Assembly (NCBI RefSeq): GCF_019100495.1
Contig: NZ_JAHRVA010000001.1
Span: 248,001-312,000, forward strand
DNA: 64,000 bases
Direction of reading: 5' to 3'
Origin: Falsochrobactrum tianjinense
GTDB taxonomy: Bacteria > Pseudomonadota > Alphaproteobacteria > Rhizobiales > Rhizobiaceae
Positions within the stretch are counted from its first letter, which is position 1; the number at the start of each line of letters is the position of its first letter. A program made the translations under genes and the position numbers. Positions 40,027-50,135 of the stretch are shown here, in pieces. The notes below the pieces were generated by a model, which saw nothing but the letters and a program-made list of their open reading frames with translations, did no database searches and had not been told where the DNA came from.

Positions 40027-41706
40027 ATGAACGTAACAGCCCGCAGCATTCTTTCCGGTACGGCCAGGGGACCAATTCTTGCGACCAGCGAACCACTCAG
40101 TTTTTGGGGTGGTGTCGATCCCGCTTCCGGCAAGATAATTGACGTGCACCACCCGCTCTATGGTCAAAGCATTGCAGGTGCTGTTCTCATGATCCCCTCT
40201 ACCAGAGGGTCATGCACCGGATCGGGCATATTGCTTGATCTGGTGCTCAACAGCATGGCTCCGGCTGCATTGGTCTTTTCCCAAGCGGAGGACGTAGTAA
40301 CGCTAGGAGCACTTATCGCAGATAAGATGTTCGGTAGGCCTTTGCCTGTCCTTCGCCTCCAGCCCGAAGAGTGGGCGCGGTTGAGTCAGGAAGCTGAAGC
40401 TGAGATAACCCCGACAACCGTCACCGCGCCCAGTTTCAGCCTGCCCGTCGCACCGCCCGAGATTGCGGAGCTGACTTTGACTCAAGACGACGGTGCTATG
40501 CTGTCAGGAGCCAAGGGCGAAGTTATAAAACTTGCTATGGAAATCATCTGCACGATGGCCGCAAACCAGGGCGCCGAACACTTGATCGATGTGGCGCAGG
40601 CTCATATTGATGGATGCATTTATGCAAGCCACGCAAACTTGATCTTTGCCGAGAAAATGGCGGATATGGGAGCGCGCGTCCGTGTTCCGACAACGATGAA
40701 TGCCATCTCCGTCGATCGTGAGAGATGGCAGGCTCAGGGCGTGCCCGTAATCTTCGGACAGCCCGCTGCGCGGCTCGCCGACGCTTACGTGCGGATGGGG
40801 TGCCAGAATACGTTCACCTGTTCGCCTTACCTACTAGAGACGGCTCCTGTTCAAGGCGAGATGATCGCCTGGGCCGAGAGCAATGCGGTCATCTATGCGA
40901 ATACCGTCCTTGGCGCACGTACAACAAAACACCCCGATTTCCTTGATCTCTGCATTGCAATCACGGGCCGTGCGCCGCTTTCAGGCGTTTATCTAGATCA
41001 GCACCGACTGGCGCAGAGAATTATAAATATCAATGTTCCCAATGCGTTTGATGATGCCTTCTGGCCATTGATCGGTTATCTTGCGGGTAAAATCTCTCCT
41101 GACCGAATCCCGTTGTTGCGTGGGCTCGAAGTGGCCAACCCGAGCCCAGAAGACCTGAAAGCACTTTGCGCAGCATTCGGCACGACCTCTGCTGCGCCTA
41201 TGTTGCATGTGGATGGTATTACGCCGGAAGCGCATCTGATTTCACCGTCTGCAGATACGGTTTGTATCTCAAATGATGATATGGCAGCGGGTTGGCGTCT
41301 TTTGAACGGCGGTCCTGACGACGTGGATCTTATAGCAATCGGTAGCCCGCATGCGTCACTTGAAGAATGTCGCACTTTTGCAGATGCACTGCGTGGTGGC
41401 AAAGTCATAATAAAAACAATTATAACGGCCGGACGTCAAGTTATTGCCACGGCCCGAAGCGATGGAACGCTGGGAAGGCTGGAAGCCGCAGGTGTGCAGG
41501 TCATACCCGACCTCTGCTGGTGTTCGATCTCCGAACCGGTTTTCCCAAGCGCATCAAAAACATTAATGACCAATTCAGGCAAATATGCCCATTATGGGCC
41601 AGCTCTATCTGGTCGTGCAGTTCGCTTTGGCAGCCTCATGAGTTGTGCTCAGGCGGCTCTGACTGGTCATGTGGCGCCTGGCCTACCAGGCTGGCTTAGG
41701 GGGTAG
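40027..41706 (+). CDS. Aconitase X (AcnX), small swivelling and catalytic domains in one chain
   Basis: 559 residues. Residues about 1-135 are the swivelling domain (formerly DUF126): [25 protein letters not shown] and the conserved [20 protein letters not shown] loop. Residues about 155-555 are the aconitase-like catalytic domain (formerly DUF521): [25 protein letters not shown], a cysteine-containing [12 protein letters not shown] and late [12 protein letters not shown], which supply metal-cluster ligands. Characterised single-chain AcnX proteins include cis-3-hydroxy-L-proline dehydratases (family knowledge); dehydration of another hydroxy acid is possible. Start ATG 40027 chosen over TTG 40009; neither has a strong ribosome site. 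The gene stands alone, 263 bp after the DAO gene. Confidence 0.85.
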   Translation: MNVTARSILSGTARGPILATSEPLSFWGGVDPASGKIIDVHHPLYGQSIAGAVLMIPSTRGSCTGSGILLDLVLNSMAPAALVFSQAEDVVTLGALIADKMFGRPLPVLRLQPEEWARLSQEAEAEITPTTVTAPSFSLPVAPPEIAELTLTQDDGAMLSGAKGEVIKLAMEIICTMAANQGAEHLIDVAQAHIDGCIYASHANLIFAEKMADMGARVRVPTTMNAISVDRERWQAQGVPVIFGQPAARLADAYVRMGCQNTFTCSPYLLETAPVQGEMIAWAESNAVIYANTVLGARTTKHPDFLDLCIAITGRAPLSGVYLDQHRLAQRIININVPNAFDDAFWPLIGYLAGKISPDRIPLLRGLEVANPSPEDLKALCAAFGTTSAAPMLHVDGITPEAHLISPSADTVCISNDDMAAGWRLLNGGPDDVDLIAIGSPHASLEECRTFADALRGGKVIIKTIITAGRQVIATARSDGTLGRLEAAGVQVIPDLCWCSISEPVFPSASKTLMTNSGKYAHYGPALSGRAVRFGSLMSCAQAALTGHVAPGLPGWLRG

Positions 41707-42330
41707 CAGGTGCCGAAGATCTGCTTGTTGAACGCGGGACGTTGTCAGCCGAGAGGCGGTCTGGCTTTGGCGTGCTGTCGATCAGCATGGCACCCAGCCT
41801 TGATCGCCGGGAGCTTTGCAACGGTTTGTATCGATGCACTCCGCCACCCGTAATCGCTTTTCAGTTCCATGACACCGCCGTGCCGCGCAAACAATTCGCT
41901 ACCATCGTCTCGAAGCGCTCGACGTATGGAAAATTGCAGCCTGCCTCGTCTGAAATCTCCGGAAACCTGCTCTTTCTAAGTATGACAAGCTTAACGTGAC
42001 AATGCCGAATTTTATACTGACAGAAGAAGATGGTAAGCGACTGGTTCTGAGAAACGCAGAAATTTACATGCGGCAAGGCTTGTGAAAACTCGCTGATCAC
42101 TGTCTGAATATAGGGTGACGTAGGCGGGGCGGGCGAATTTATAGGTGTAAAATTGGTATGTGATCGTGAAACCAAAGACTATGTGGGTGAAGAAGCTGAT
42201 GTGCTGGCAAATGAGTCACTTGCGCGCTCCCCTTTCTTTGGCAAAGCTTAGGCGGATATTTTTCTTGATCGTTTTGAAGGCGGTTTCTTTAACGGTCCTT
42301 GCATGAAACACTAATCCGGAGAATGATCTC
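41707..42330. other. Gene-poor stretch, probably decayed DNA
   Basis: 624 bp between aconitase X and the CMD gene with no credible gene. Short coding-like pieces interrupted by stops occur on the plus strand (for example PNFILTEEDGKRLVLRNAEI from 42003, and DYVGEEADVLANESLA from about 42179), suggesting deletion remnants; I cannot name the parent genes. Confidence 0.4.
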
Positions 42331-42915
42331 ATGTCTCGCGATCTCTCACTTAGACCGCTACCCAAGGAAAATTGGGATCCAATGCTTTCCAACATAATTG
42401 AGGATATGAGAGAGCGTCCACTGAACGTGCACGCATTGATGGCCCATAATCCAGAGTTGCTGAAAGCGTGGTGGAGTTTTCGGAACTATTCGGTTGGCGG
42501 CGGCTCACTCGGACGACGCGCGGGTGAACTGGTCATATTGCGCGTAGCCTCCCATCTTAAAGCCTGGTATGAATGGGCCTCCCATGTGGAACGTGGCCTA
42601 AGCTGCGGTCTTTCGGCGGATGAAATTGAACGGGTAAATACTTCATATGCGCAATGGCCGGCAGGTGATGCCATCCTGCTCACGGCAGTGGATGAGTTGA
42701 TAATAGACCATCGTTTGTCGGTGAAAACCCTGAGCGAACTGCGCTGCCACTACAACAATCAACAGATTCTGGACATTATTGCTATTCACGGCATGTATGT
42801 AATCCTTGGCTGCATGATCAATACGTGGGGGCTTGAGCTCGATCCACATATAGAGCGGCAGCTTCCCACTAAATTCACACGGGAGACCTTTGAAGAAACG
42901 GGATCCTCATCATGA
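42331..42915 (+). CDS. Carboxymuconolactone decarboxylase family protein
   Basis: 194 residues of the CMD superfamily. 'LMAHNPELLKAWWSFRNYSVGGGSLGRRAGELVILRVASHLKAWYEWASHVERGLSCGLSADEIE' spans the core helices (about 31-95). The CxxC of AhpD-type members is absent; instead W-Y-E-W-A-S-H supplies the conserved His, as in the peroxidase-independent CMD branch. ATG overlaps none upstream; its stop overlaps the next gene start (ATGA, 42912-42915). Role in the island unknown; it may be a decarboxylase- or lactonase-like partner. Confidence 0.88.
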   Translation: MSRDLSLRPLPKENWDPMLSNIIEDMRERPLNVHALMAHNPELLKAWWSFRNYSVGGGSLGRRAGELVILRVASHLKAWYEWASHVERGLSCGLSADEIERVNTSYAQWPAGDAILLTAVDELIIDHRLSVKTLSELRCHYNNQQILDIIAIHGMYVILGCMINTWGLELDPHIERQLPTKFTRETFEETGSSS

Positions 42916-43841
42916 TCAGATCGCACAAAATTGCCGTTATTGGTGGCGGTTTGATCGGAATGAGTTGGGCTAGCCTGTTTGTTGCCCAAGGACACGAAGT
43001 CACGATTGTCGATCCTCGCAGCGAAGCTGGTGACGAGTTTCAGGCATTTCTTCGGGATGCCTGGCCGATGCTTCGTTCTCTGGGACTCGCTGAGGAATGC
43101 TGCCCGCCCCGCGTTACGGTTTCGCAAGATATTGCTGCGATCAAGGAGGCTGATTTTGTACAGGAATGTGGCCCAGATCGTATCAATGTGAAACGAGATC
43201 TAATCGCCCAGATCGAAGAACAAATTGCACATGACACCATAATCGCATCCAGCACATCATCGCTTACTGCTACCGATATTCAGCGTGATGCGCTCCGGCC
43301 TGCGCGAATACTAGTTGGCCATCCAATGAACCCGCCCCACCTGGTTCCTATGGTTGAGCTTGTTGCCGGTAAGTTAACGACGCCTGATACGGTGAACAGG
43401 GCCGAAGCTTTTTACAATGCTTTGAAACGAGTGACAATACGCGTGCAAAAGGAAGTGCCTGGCCATTTGGCCAACCGTCTTACGTCAGCGCTCTACCGCG
43501 AAGCAGTACATATCGTTGCGGAAGGAATTGCTACCGTTGAGGATGTGGACAAAGCAATTTCATATGGGCCAGGTATGCGTTGGGCACTAATGGGACCTCA
43601 TCTGATTTATCATCTTGGTGGCGGTAAAGGTGGATATCGGCACTATCTTGACCATCTTGGTCCGACCCAGGAGGCGCGCTGGCGAGAACATGGAACGTCC
43701 CAGCTGACTGAAGCCGTCAAGAATGCTCTCATCGGTGGCATTGAGAAGGAACTTGCTAATATGGACGAAGCAAGCCTGACGCAGCGTCGCGATGCGGCAT
43801 TGGTCGAATTATTTCAACTCAAACAGAAGTTTGGGTTCTGA
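42912..43841 (+). CDS. 3-hydroxyacyl-CoA dehydrogenase family protein (carnitine-dehydrogenase-like), copy 2
   Basis: 309 residues. Rossmann loop IAVIGGGLIGMSWASLFVAQGHEVTIVDPRSE, mid-region FVQECGPDRINVKRDLIAQIEEQI, catalytic VGHPMNPPHLVPMVELVAGK, C-terminal helical domain ANRLTSALYREAVHIVAEG. Same architecture as the protein at 22314-23237 but only moderately similar, so not a recent duplicate. Translationally coupled to the CMD gene. Oxidation of a beta-hydroxy acid or betaine-like substrate is expected. Confidence 0.9.
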   Translation: MIRSHKIAVIGGGLIGMSWASLFVAQGHEVTIVDPRSEAGDEFQAFLRDAWPMLRSLGLAEECCPPRVTVSQDIAAIKEADFVQECGPDRINVKRDLIAQIEEQIAHDTIIASSTSSLTATDIQRDALRPARILVGHPMNPPHLVPMVELVAGKLTTPDTVNRAEAFYNALKRVTIRVQKEVPGHLANRLTSALYREAVHIVAEGIATVEDVDKAISYGPGMRWALMGPHLIYHLGGGKGGYRHYLDHLGPTQEARWREHGTSQLTEAVKNALIGGIEKELANMDEASLTQRRDAALVELFQLKQKFGF

Positions 43842-44181
43842 CCTCTCAGATATAGAGCGTAGTCTATATTTCGCATATTGTTCCCTTCATGGCGTTAGGA
43901 ATGATAGGCCTACCAGAACCGCATCTAACATTGAGTGCCGCGTATTCGGTGATGCGGGTCGTCATGCGCGCTCTGCCATAGGGTTCGGATCGCTCCCCGA
44001 CGACATAACCGTCGAAATCGAGGCGATCGTCTCGTTTATCGAGCAAACTGAAGTTACCATTGTGGCGAGTATTGCCAAGTTGTTTCGGCATTACGGCTGG
44101 CTTATTTGGATTGAATGCAAACCCTGCTGGAAAACTCATGTCTGCAAAGGCCGAGCTGCAACTGCTGGTCCGCATTCAATG
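43842..44181. other. Noncoding junction between catabolic island and core block
   Basis: 340 bp with no recognisable gene, tRNA or insertion-sequence end. A 103-codon open frame on the minus strand (43864-44175) has no family resemblance and no ribosome site, so I treat it as chance. The junction may be the right edge of the island. Confidence 0.4.
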
Positions 44182-44207
44182 AAAAGGCCGGGAAACCCCG
44201 GCCTTTT
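44182..44207. terminator. Bidirectional Rho-independent terminator
   Basis: AAAAGGCCGGG (44182-44192) and CCCGGCCTTTT (44197-44207) make a perfect 11-bp stem with a 4-nt loop. The A-tract and T-tract on its flanks allow function in both directions: it ends dps on the minus strand 5 nt after the stop codon. Confidence 0.85.
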
Positions 44208-44211
44208 GCTT

Positions 44212-44709
44212 TTAGTTCTTTTCCTGCACATGCGCCTCAAGGAACCAGAGGGCCTTGTCGAGGCTGCGGGAGGCTGCGGTGAAAATATCGGCGGTGGTGT
44301 CGTCACCGGCTTCATCCGCATCCTTGATCGCTTTTCTAATCAGGTTTGCGACATCGCCATAGCATTCGATCAGCGCTTCGAGATGATCGCTAATGGCATA
44401 AATATCGATGGGATAGGGCTTGAGGCTGGTATCCTCTGCGACACGCTGGCTCGTGCCATAGGCCGTGCCGCCAAGCTGGATGGCGCGCTCGGCAATCGTA
44501 TCGACATGTTCGTCGAGATCAGCGCGCAACGTGTCCAGCATCTCATGCACGGCGATGAATTGCGGCCCCTTGAGGTTCCAGTGCGCCTGTTTGGTGATGA
44601 GCGAAAGATCGATTGTCGCTGCTAAATTTGCATTGAGCAGCGCAATCATGGTCGTCTTGGTGTTGGAGGGAAGATCGTTACGGGTGGCATGCATCGCCTT
44701 CTTGGACAT
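44212..44709 (-). CDS. dps: Dps, starvation-inducible DNA-binding ferritin-like protein
   Basis: 165 residues forming the 12-mer iron-storing shell that binds DNA and oxidises Fe(II) with peroxide. Ferroxidase residues sit in QAHWNLKGPQFIAVHEMLDTLRADLDEHVDTIAERA (His, His, Asp and Glu positions of the family; near 42-77). The Lys/Arg-bearing N-terminus (MSKKAMHATRNDLPSNTKTT) can bind DNA. Divergent from tsaB, 172 bp away, and backed by a strong terminator. Confidence 0.95.
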   Translation of the reverse strand: MSKKAMHATRNDLPSNTKTTMIALLNANLAATIDLSLITKQAHWNLKGPQFIAVHEMLDTLRADLDEHVDTIAERAIQLGGTAYGTSQRVAEDTSLKPYPIDIYAISDHLEALIECYGDVANLIRKAIKDADEAGDDTTADIFTAASRSLDKALWFLEAHVQEKN

Positions 44710-44881
44710 TTTTACCTCATGATTCTAAAACACGGGCGCGCAAAAATCGCCCCGCACTCTATAAGGTAAATGTGTGAGCATGGCATTTGTTCCCTCATCA
44801 ATGTGAAATTTGGATGCAAAAATTTGTCCTGCTTGATGCCTTTGGCTTGTCGCGGCGCGATTTCTGATCTACGCGAAGTTC

Positions 44882-45571
44882 ATGAAGATACTTGCCCTTG
44901 ATACCGCTGCTTCCTGGTGTGCCGCTGCAATCTATGATTCGGAGCGTGATCTTGTTCTTGCGCAAGTGAGCGAGAATATCGGCAAAGGCCATGCGGAAGT
45001 GCTGATGGATTATGTCGGGCGGGCGATGACGGAGGCCGCGACTGCCATGTCGCAGATCGACCGGGTGGCGGTCAATATCGGCCCCGGCTCCTTTACCGGC
45101 GTGCGCATAGGCGTGTCGGCTGCGCGCGGTTTCGCGCTGGCGCTGGGGCGTCCGGCCATCGGCATCAGCGCTTTCGAGGCGCTGGCCTGCGAGACGGCCG
45201 AAACCTATCCGGCAAAGCCGGTTCTGGTGCTGCTCGATGCGCATCGCGGAGAGATTTATGCGCAAGTCTTTAGCGCTAACGGGACGGCGCAGGCCGCGCC
45301 TATGGTATTGTCACGCGAGGAGGCAACAGGCTTTGCAGGAGGGCAATCCGCCGAAACCGTGCTGGCCGGTTCTGCTGCAAATGCGATCAATGAAGCGCTT
45401 GCGGGCGCATTTACGGTAATACGGGGCGAGCCGACAGGGCGTATCGGCACCTATGCGAAGCTTGCGTCCTTACGCGAGACGGGGGAAGCTCCGAAGCCGC
45501 TTTACATGCGCGGGCCTGATGCCAAGCCGCAAACCGGCTTTGCCTTGCCGCGCCGTCCCGCTGGGGAATAG
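44882..45571 (+). CDS. tsaB: TsaB, tRNA threonylcarbamoyladenosine (t6A37) synthesis
   Basis: 229 residues of the ASKHA fold. N-terminal ILALDTAASWCAAAIYD, then GKGHAEVLMDYV and the diagnostic VNIGPGSFTGVRIGVSAARGFALAL. With TsaC, TsaD and TsaE it makes t6A37 in tRNAs that read ANN codons. First gene of a run with rimI and plsC; the rimI start lies 4 nt after its stop, a common TsaB-RimI pairing. Confidence 0.95.
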   Translation: MKILALDTAASWCAAAIYDSERDLVLAQVSENIGKGHAEVLMDYVGRAMTEAATAMSQIDRVAVNIGPGSFTGVRIGVSAARGFALALGRPAIGISAFEALACETAETYPAKPVLVLLDAHRGEIYAQVFSANGTAQAAPMVLSREEATGFAGGQSAETVLAGSAANAINEALAGAFTVIRGEPTGRIGTYAKLASLRETGEAPKPLYMRGPDAKPQTGFALPRRPAGE

Positions 45572-45575
45572 GGCG

Positions 45576-46076
45576 ATGATGGGCTTTTTATTCGGGCGCT
45601 TTGGCCGCAGGCCGGTTCTGGTCGAGCCGCTTGGCGCGCGCGATAGCGCCGAGATCCAACGCATCCACGCACAAGCCTTTCATCAGGGCTGGAGTTCAGA
45701 CGATTTCCGCTCGCTGATCGCGCAGGACGCGGTTTTCGGCTTTGTCGCCCGCCCGCAGGGAAAGCCCGGCAAGGCATGTGGTTTTGTGCTGGCCCGTCTG
45801 GTGGCAGGCGAAGCGGAAATCCTCACCATCGCGGTTGCAGGCAATATGCAGCGGCAGGGCGTGGGACGCGCGCTGATGGATGCCACGTTGCGTCATCTCT
45901 ATCAGGAGCGCGCCGAAACGCTGTTTCTGGAAGTCGATGAGACCAATGTGGCGGCACAGGCGCTTTACCGCCAGCTGGGTTTCAGCAAGGTCGGTTCTCG
46001 TCCGGCCTATTATGAAACCGAAAATGGCCGCTCCTCCGCCTTCATTTTCCGGCGCGATTTCAAGAGGTCGCAATGA
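45576..46076 (+). CDS. rimI: RimI, ribosomal protein S18-alanine N-acetyltransferase
   Basis: 166-residue GNAT acetyltransferase. Acetyl-CoA site ILTIAVAGNMQRQGVGRALMDATLRHL (Q/R-x-x-G-x-G/A), then LFLEVDETNVAAQALYRQLGFSKVGSRPAYY, the RimI-type end. Start ATG 45576 has GGGG upstream; the open frame extends 41 codons further but overlaps tsaB. Coupled to tsaB and plsC. Confidence 0.93.
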   Translation: MMGFLFGRFGRRPVLVEPLGARDSAEIQRIHAQAFHQGWSSDDFRSLIAQDAVFGFVARPQGKPGKACGFVLARLVAGEAEILTIAVAGNMQRQGVGRALMDATLRHLYQERAETLFLEVDETNVAAQALYRQLGFSKVGSRPAYYETENGRSSAFIFRRDFKRSQ

Positions 46077-46876
46077 TCGGTTCAATCCGCGTCATTCTGG
46101 TGCTGGCGGCGTTTGCAGCGCTGAGCCTCTCGCTCATTCCGGTGCAATATATCTTCCTTAAACTCAAATATGGCTGGAAAAGCCGCCTGCCGAACTTCTT
46201 TCATCGAACCGTCGCACGCCTGTTTGGGTTTCGCATTCGCACTTTTGGCGAAATGCACCGGGACAGGCCGCTGCTGCTCGTTTCCAATCACATTTCATGG
46301 AGCGACATCATCATCCTGTCCGCAGTTGGACAGGTCTCCTTCATCGCCAAGTCAGAGGTGAGAAGCTGGCCTGTCTTCGGCATGTTCGCGGTTCTGCAAC
46401 GCACTGTGTTCGTGGAACGCGAGCGGCGCGGCAAGACCGCCCAGCAGACCTCCGAGATCGCAACCCGGCTTGCGGCAGGCGACGCGATGGTGCTGTTTCC
46501 CGAAGGCACCACATCGGACGGCAATCGCGTCCTGCCCTTCAAGACGGCACTTTTTGGCGCGGCCCATGCCGCAATCCGGGAGACGGGTGTGGACAAAGTG
46601 ATCGTCCAGCCGGTCGCCATCGCCTATACGCGACTGCACGGTATGACCATGGGGCGCTATCATCGCCCGATCGTCTCATGGCCCGGCGATGTCGAATTGC
46701 TGCCGCATCTCAAGGGCATTCTGCGCGAAGGGGCGATTGATGTTGAAGTACGCTTTGGCGAGCCGGTGATTGTCACCACCGATACGGATCGCAAAATGCT
46801 GGCGCGGGTCACGGAAGGGCGGGTGCGAGCATTGCTGCAAAGCGCGCTGCTTGGTCGCGAGATTTCACAAGAATGA
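46073..46876 (+). CDS. plsC: 1-acyl-sn-glycerol-3-phosphate acyltransferase
   Basis: 267 residues. A membrane anchor at the N-terminus (RVILVLAAFAALSLSLIPVQYIFL), acyltransferase motif NHISWSD (H-x4-D) and FPEGTTSDG. Converts lysophosphatidate to phosphatidate in phospholipid synthesis. Overlaps rimI by 4 nt. Confidence 0.92.
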   Translation: MIGSIRVILVLAAFAALSLSLIPVQYIFLKLKYGWKSRLPNFFHRTVARLFGFRIRTFGEMHRDRPLLLVSNHISWSDIIILSAVGQVSFIAKSEVRSWPVFGMFAVLQRTVFVERERRGKTAQQTSEIATRLAAGDAMVLFPEGTTSDGNRVLPFKTALFGAAHAAIRETGVDKVIVQPVAIAYTRLHGMTMGRYHRPIVSWPGDVELLPHLKGILREGAIDVEVRFGEPVIVTTDTDRKMLARVTEGRVRALLQSALLGREISQE

Positions 46877-46931
46877 CACCCGATCAGTTTGTCGCCTTCC
46901 AAAAGAGCGATAAAAACTGTAGATAGCCGCG

Positions 46932-48320
<1,389 letters not shown>

Positions 48321-48431
48321 GGGCATGATGCTTTCGAGGCAGTCCTGTGGCGAGTGAGTCCTTGCCCGAGTCCTGCCGGGAATGCGATCGCAATGCGTGA
48401 ACCTTTAACAGGTGAATTCGGGGAGATCCGG

Positions 48432-49493
48432 TTGAGCGCTACGGAAAAGTTGAAACCTGCCAAGCCAACCACTCAAACGCAAGAAAGCCCGTCCAGCAGC
48501 CCGGTTGCCGGGGCCTCGGATATGGCCCATATCGTACTTACATTCGACAATAATCGCCTTGCCAGTGCGCTTTATGGCCAGTTCGACGAGAATCTGGCGC
48601 TGATCGAGCAGAAACTGGGCGTCGATGTGCGCTCCAAAGGCAATGAGCTTACCATTCGCGGCGAACCTACGGCGACCGAACAGGCCCGTCGTGCGCTCGA
48701 CCAGCTTTATGAATATCTGCAAAAGGGCCATGAACTGACGCAATCCGATGTGGATGGCGCATTGCGTATGGCGATAGCTGCCGATGACCAGCTGACGCTG
48801 CCGACGCTGGAAACCAAAGGCAAGATTTCCGCAGCCCAGATTTCAACGCGCAAGAAGACGATCTTTGCCCGCACCGCGACACAGGACGCCTATATGCGCG
48901 CCCTCGATCGCTCGGAACTGGTCTTCGGGGTCGGACCGGCGGGAACCGGCAAAACCTATCTGGCGGTCGCCCATGCGGCCATGCTGCTGGAGCGCGGGCT
49001 GGTGGAACGCATCATCCTGTCGAGACCTGCCGTTGAGGCAGGAGAGCGGCTCGGCTTCCTGCCCGGCGACATGAAGGAAAAGGTCGATCCCTATCTTCGC
49101 CCCCTATATGATGCGCTTTATGACATGATACCGGCGGAAAAGGTCGAACGCGCTATTGCCGCAGGCGTCATCGAGATTGCGCCGCTCGCCTTCATGCGCG
49201 GACGCACGCTCGCCCACTCCGCCGTCATTCTGGATGAGGCGCAGAACACCACATCCATGCAGATGAAGATGTTCCTCACGCGCCTTGGCGAAGGCTCGCG
49301 CATGATGGTGAATGGGGATCCGAGCCAGATTGATCTTCCGCCGGGGCAGAAATCTGGTCTGGTCGAAGCGCTCAACGTGCTGGCCGATGTGGATGCGGTC
49401 GTCAAGGTGCGCTTCACCGAAAAGGACGTGGTTCGTCATCCGCTCGTGGCGGCGATCGTCAATGCCTATGACCGGCACGGTAAAAGCGTCTGA
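48432..49493 (+). CDS. PhoH-like ATPase
   Basis: 353 residues with an N-terminal KH-like region (about 35-105) and the PhoH P-loop domain: Walker A GVGPAGTGKTYLAVAHA, 'ILSRPAVEAGERLGFLPGDMKEKVDPYLRPLYDAL' and Walker B AVILDEAQNTT. PhoH-YbeY-CorC-Lnt is a conserved bacterial order, linked to RNA metabolism. TTG 48432 is chosen because GGGGAGA lies 5 nt before it; ATG 48393 or an earlier GTG at 48354 would add 13 or 26 residues. Confidence 0.9.
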   Translation: MSATEKLKPAKPTTQTQESPSSSPVAGASDMAHIVLTFDNNRLASALYGQFDENLALIEQKLGVDVRSKGNELTIRGEPTATEQARRALDQLYEYLQKGHELTQSDVDGALRMAIAADDQLTLPTLETKGKISAAQISTRKKTIFARTATQDAYMRALDRSELVFGVGPAGTGKTYLAVAHAAMLLERGLVERIILSRPAVEAGERLGFLPGDMKEKVDPYLRPLYDALYDMIPAEKVERAIAAGVIEIAPLAFMRGRTLAHSAVILDEAQNTTSMQMKMFLTRLGEGSRMMVNGDPSQIDLPPGQKSGLVEALNVLADVDAVVKVRFTEKDVVRHPLVAAIVNAYDRHGKSV

Positions 49494-49551
49494 GTCGGAA
49501 AAGCGAAAACCGTTCTTGCAATCGCGCCGGCGAATGACGATCTAAGAATTT

Positions 49552-49572
49552 CTGTCCGCCGAAGGCGGACAG
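49552..49572 (+). terminator. Hairpin between phoH-like gene and ybeY
   Basis: CTGTCCGCC (49552-49560), GAA loop, GGCGGACAG (49564-49572), followed by TTCTTT. It looks like an intrinsic terminator, but lies 58 nt after the phoH stop and 55 nt before ybeY inside a conserved gene string, so partial termination or mRNA processing is likely. Confidence 0.7.
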
Positions 49573-49626
49573 TTCTTTAACAATTGGAAGGATAAGCGGT
49601 TTGCGTCAACGCATTCCGCGCAAGAA

Positions 49627-50133
49627 GTGCCAGACAACGCGATCCACATCGATATCATGATCGAAGCCGGCAGCTGGCCGGATGAAACCGCTCTTGAGGG
49701 GCTGGCGAAACGCGCCGTCGCCGCAGCGTGGGACAATCTCCGGCTGAAGCCCTCTGAAAGCGAACTGAGTCTGGTTTTCACCGACGATGCTTCCATTCAG
49801 GCATTGAACGCGCAGTGGCGCGGCAAGGACAGGCCGACCAATGTGCTCTCCTTCCCCGCTTTTCCCGTGAAGGCAGGCGATCAGCCCGGCCCCATGCTCG
49901 GCGATATCATCATCGCGCGCGAAACGGTGGAGCGGGAGGCTCTCGGCGAGGGCAAGCCGCTCGAAAATCACCTCACCCATCTCATTGTGCATGGTTTTTT
50001 GCATCTTCTGGGTTACGATCATGAGACGGAGGAGGAAGCGGAGGAAATGGAGCGCTTTGAGCGTGAAATTCTTCATGCTCTTGCCATCCCGGACCCTTAT
50101 GCTGTATCCGGTTTAAACATCGAAACAGATTGA
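49627..50133 (+). CDS. ybeY: YbeY, endoribonuclease / 16S rRNA maturation factor
   Basis: 168 residues. Metal-binding signature [25 protein letters not shown] (H-x3-H-x5-H) and 'TNVLSFPAF'. Needed for 16S rRNA 3'-end processing and ribosome quality control. GTG 49627 is used as start; it has only GCAAGAA upstream, and ATG 49657 is a possible alternative. Confidence 0.93.
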   Translation: MPDNAIHIDIMIEAGSWPDETALEGLAKRAVAAAWDNLRLKPSESELSLVFTDDASIQALNAQWRGKDRPTNVLSFPAFPVKAGDQPGPMLGDIIIARETVEREALGEGKPLENHLTHLIVHGFLHLLGYDHETEEEAEEMERFEREILHALAIPDPYAVSGLNIETD

Positions 50134-50135
50134 TC

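Noticed and set aside
43864-44175. 103-codon minus-strand open frame next to dps
   Set aside because: No family resemblance, no ribosome site and low coding character; treated as chance in a noncoding junction.
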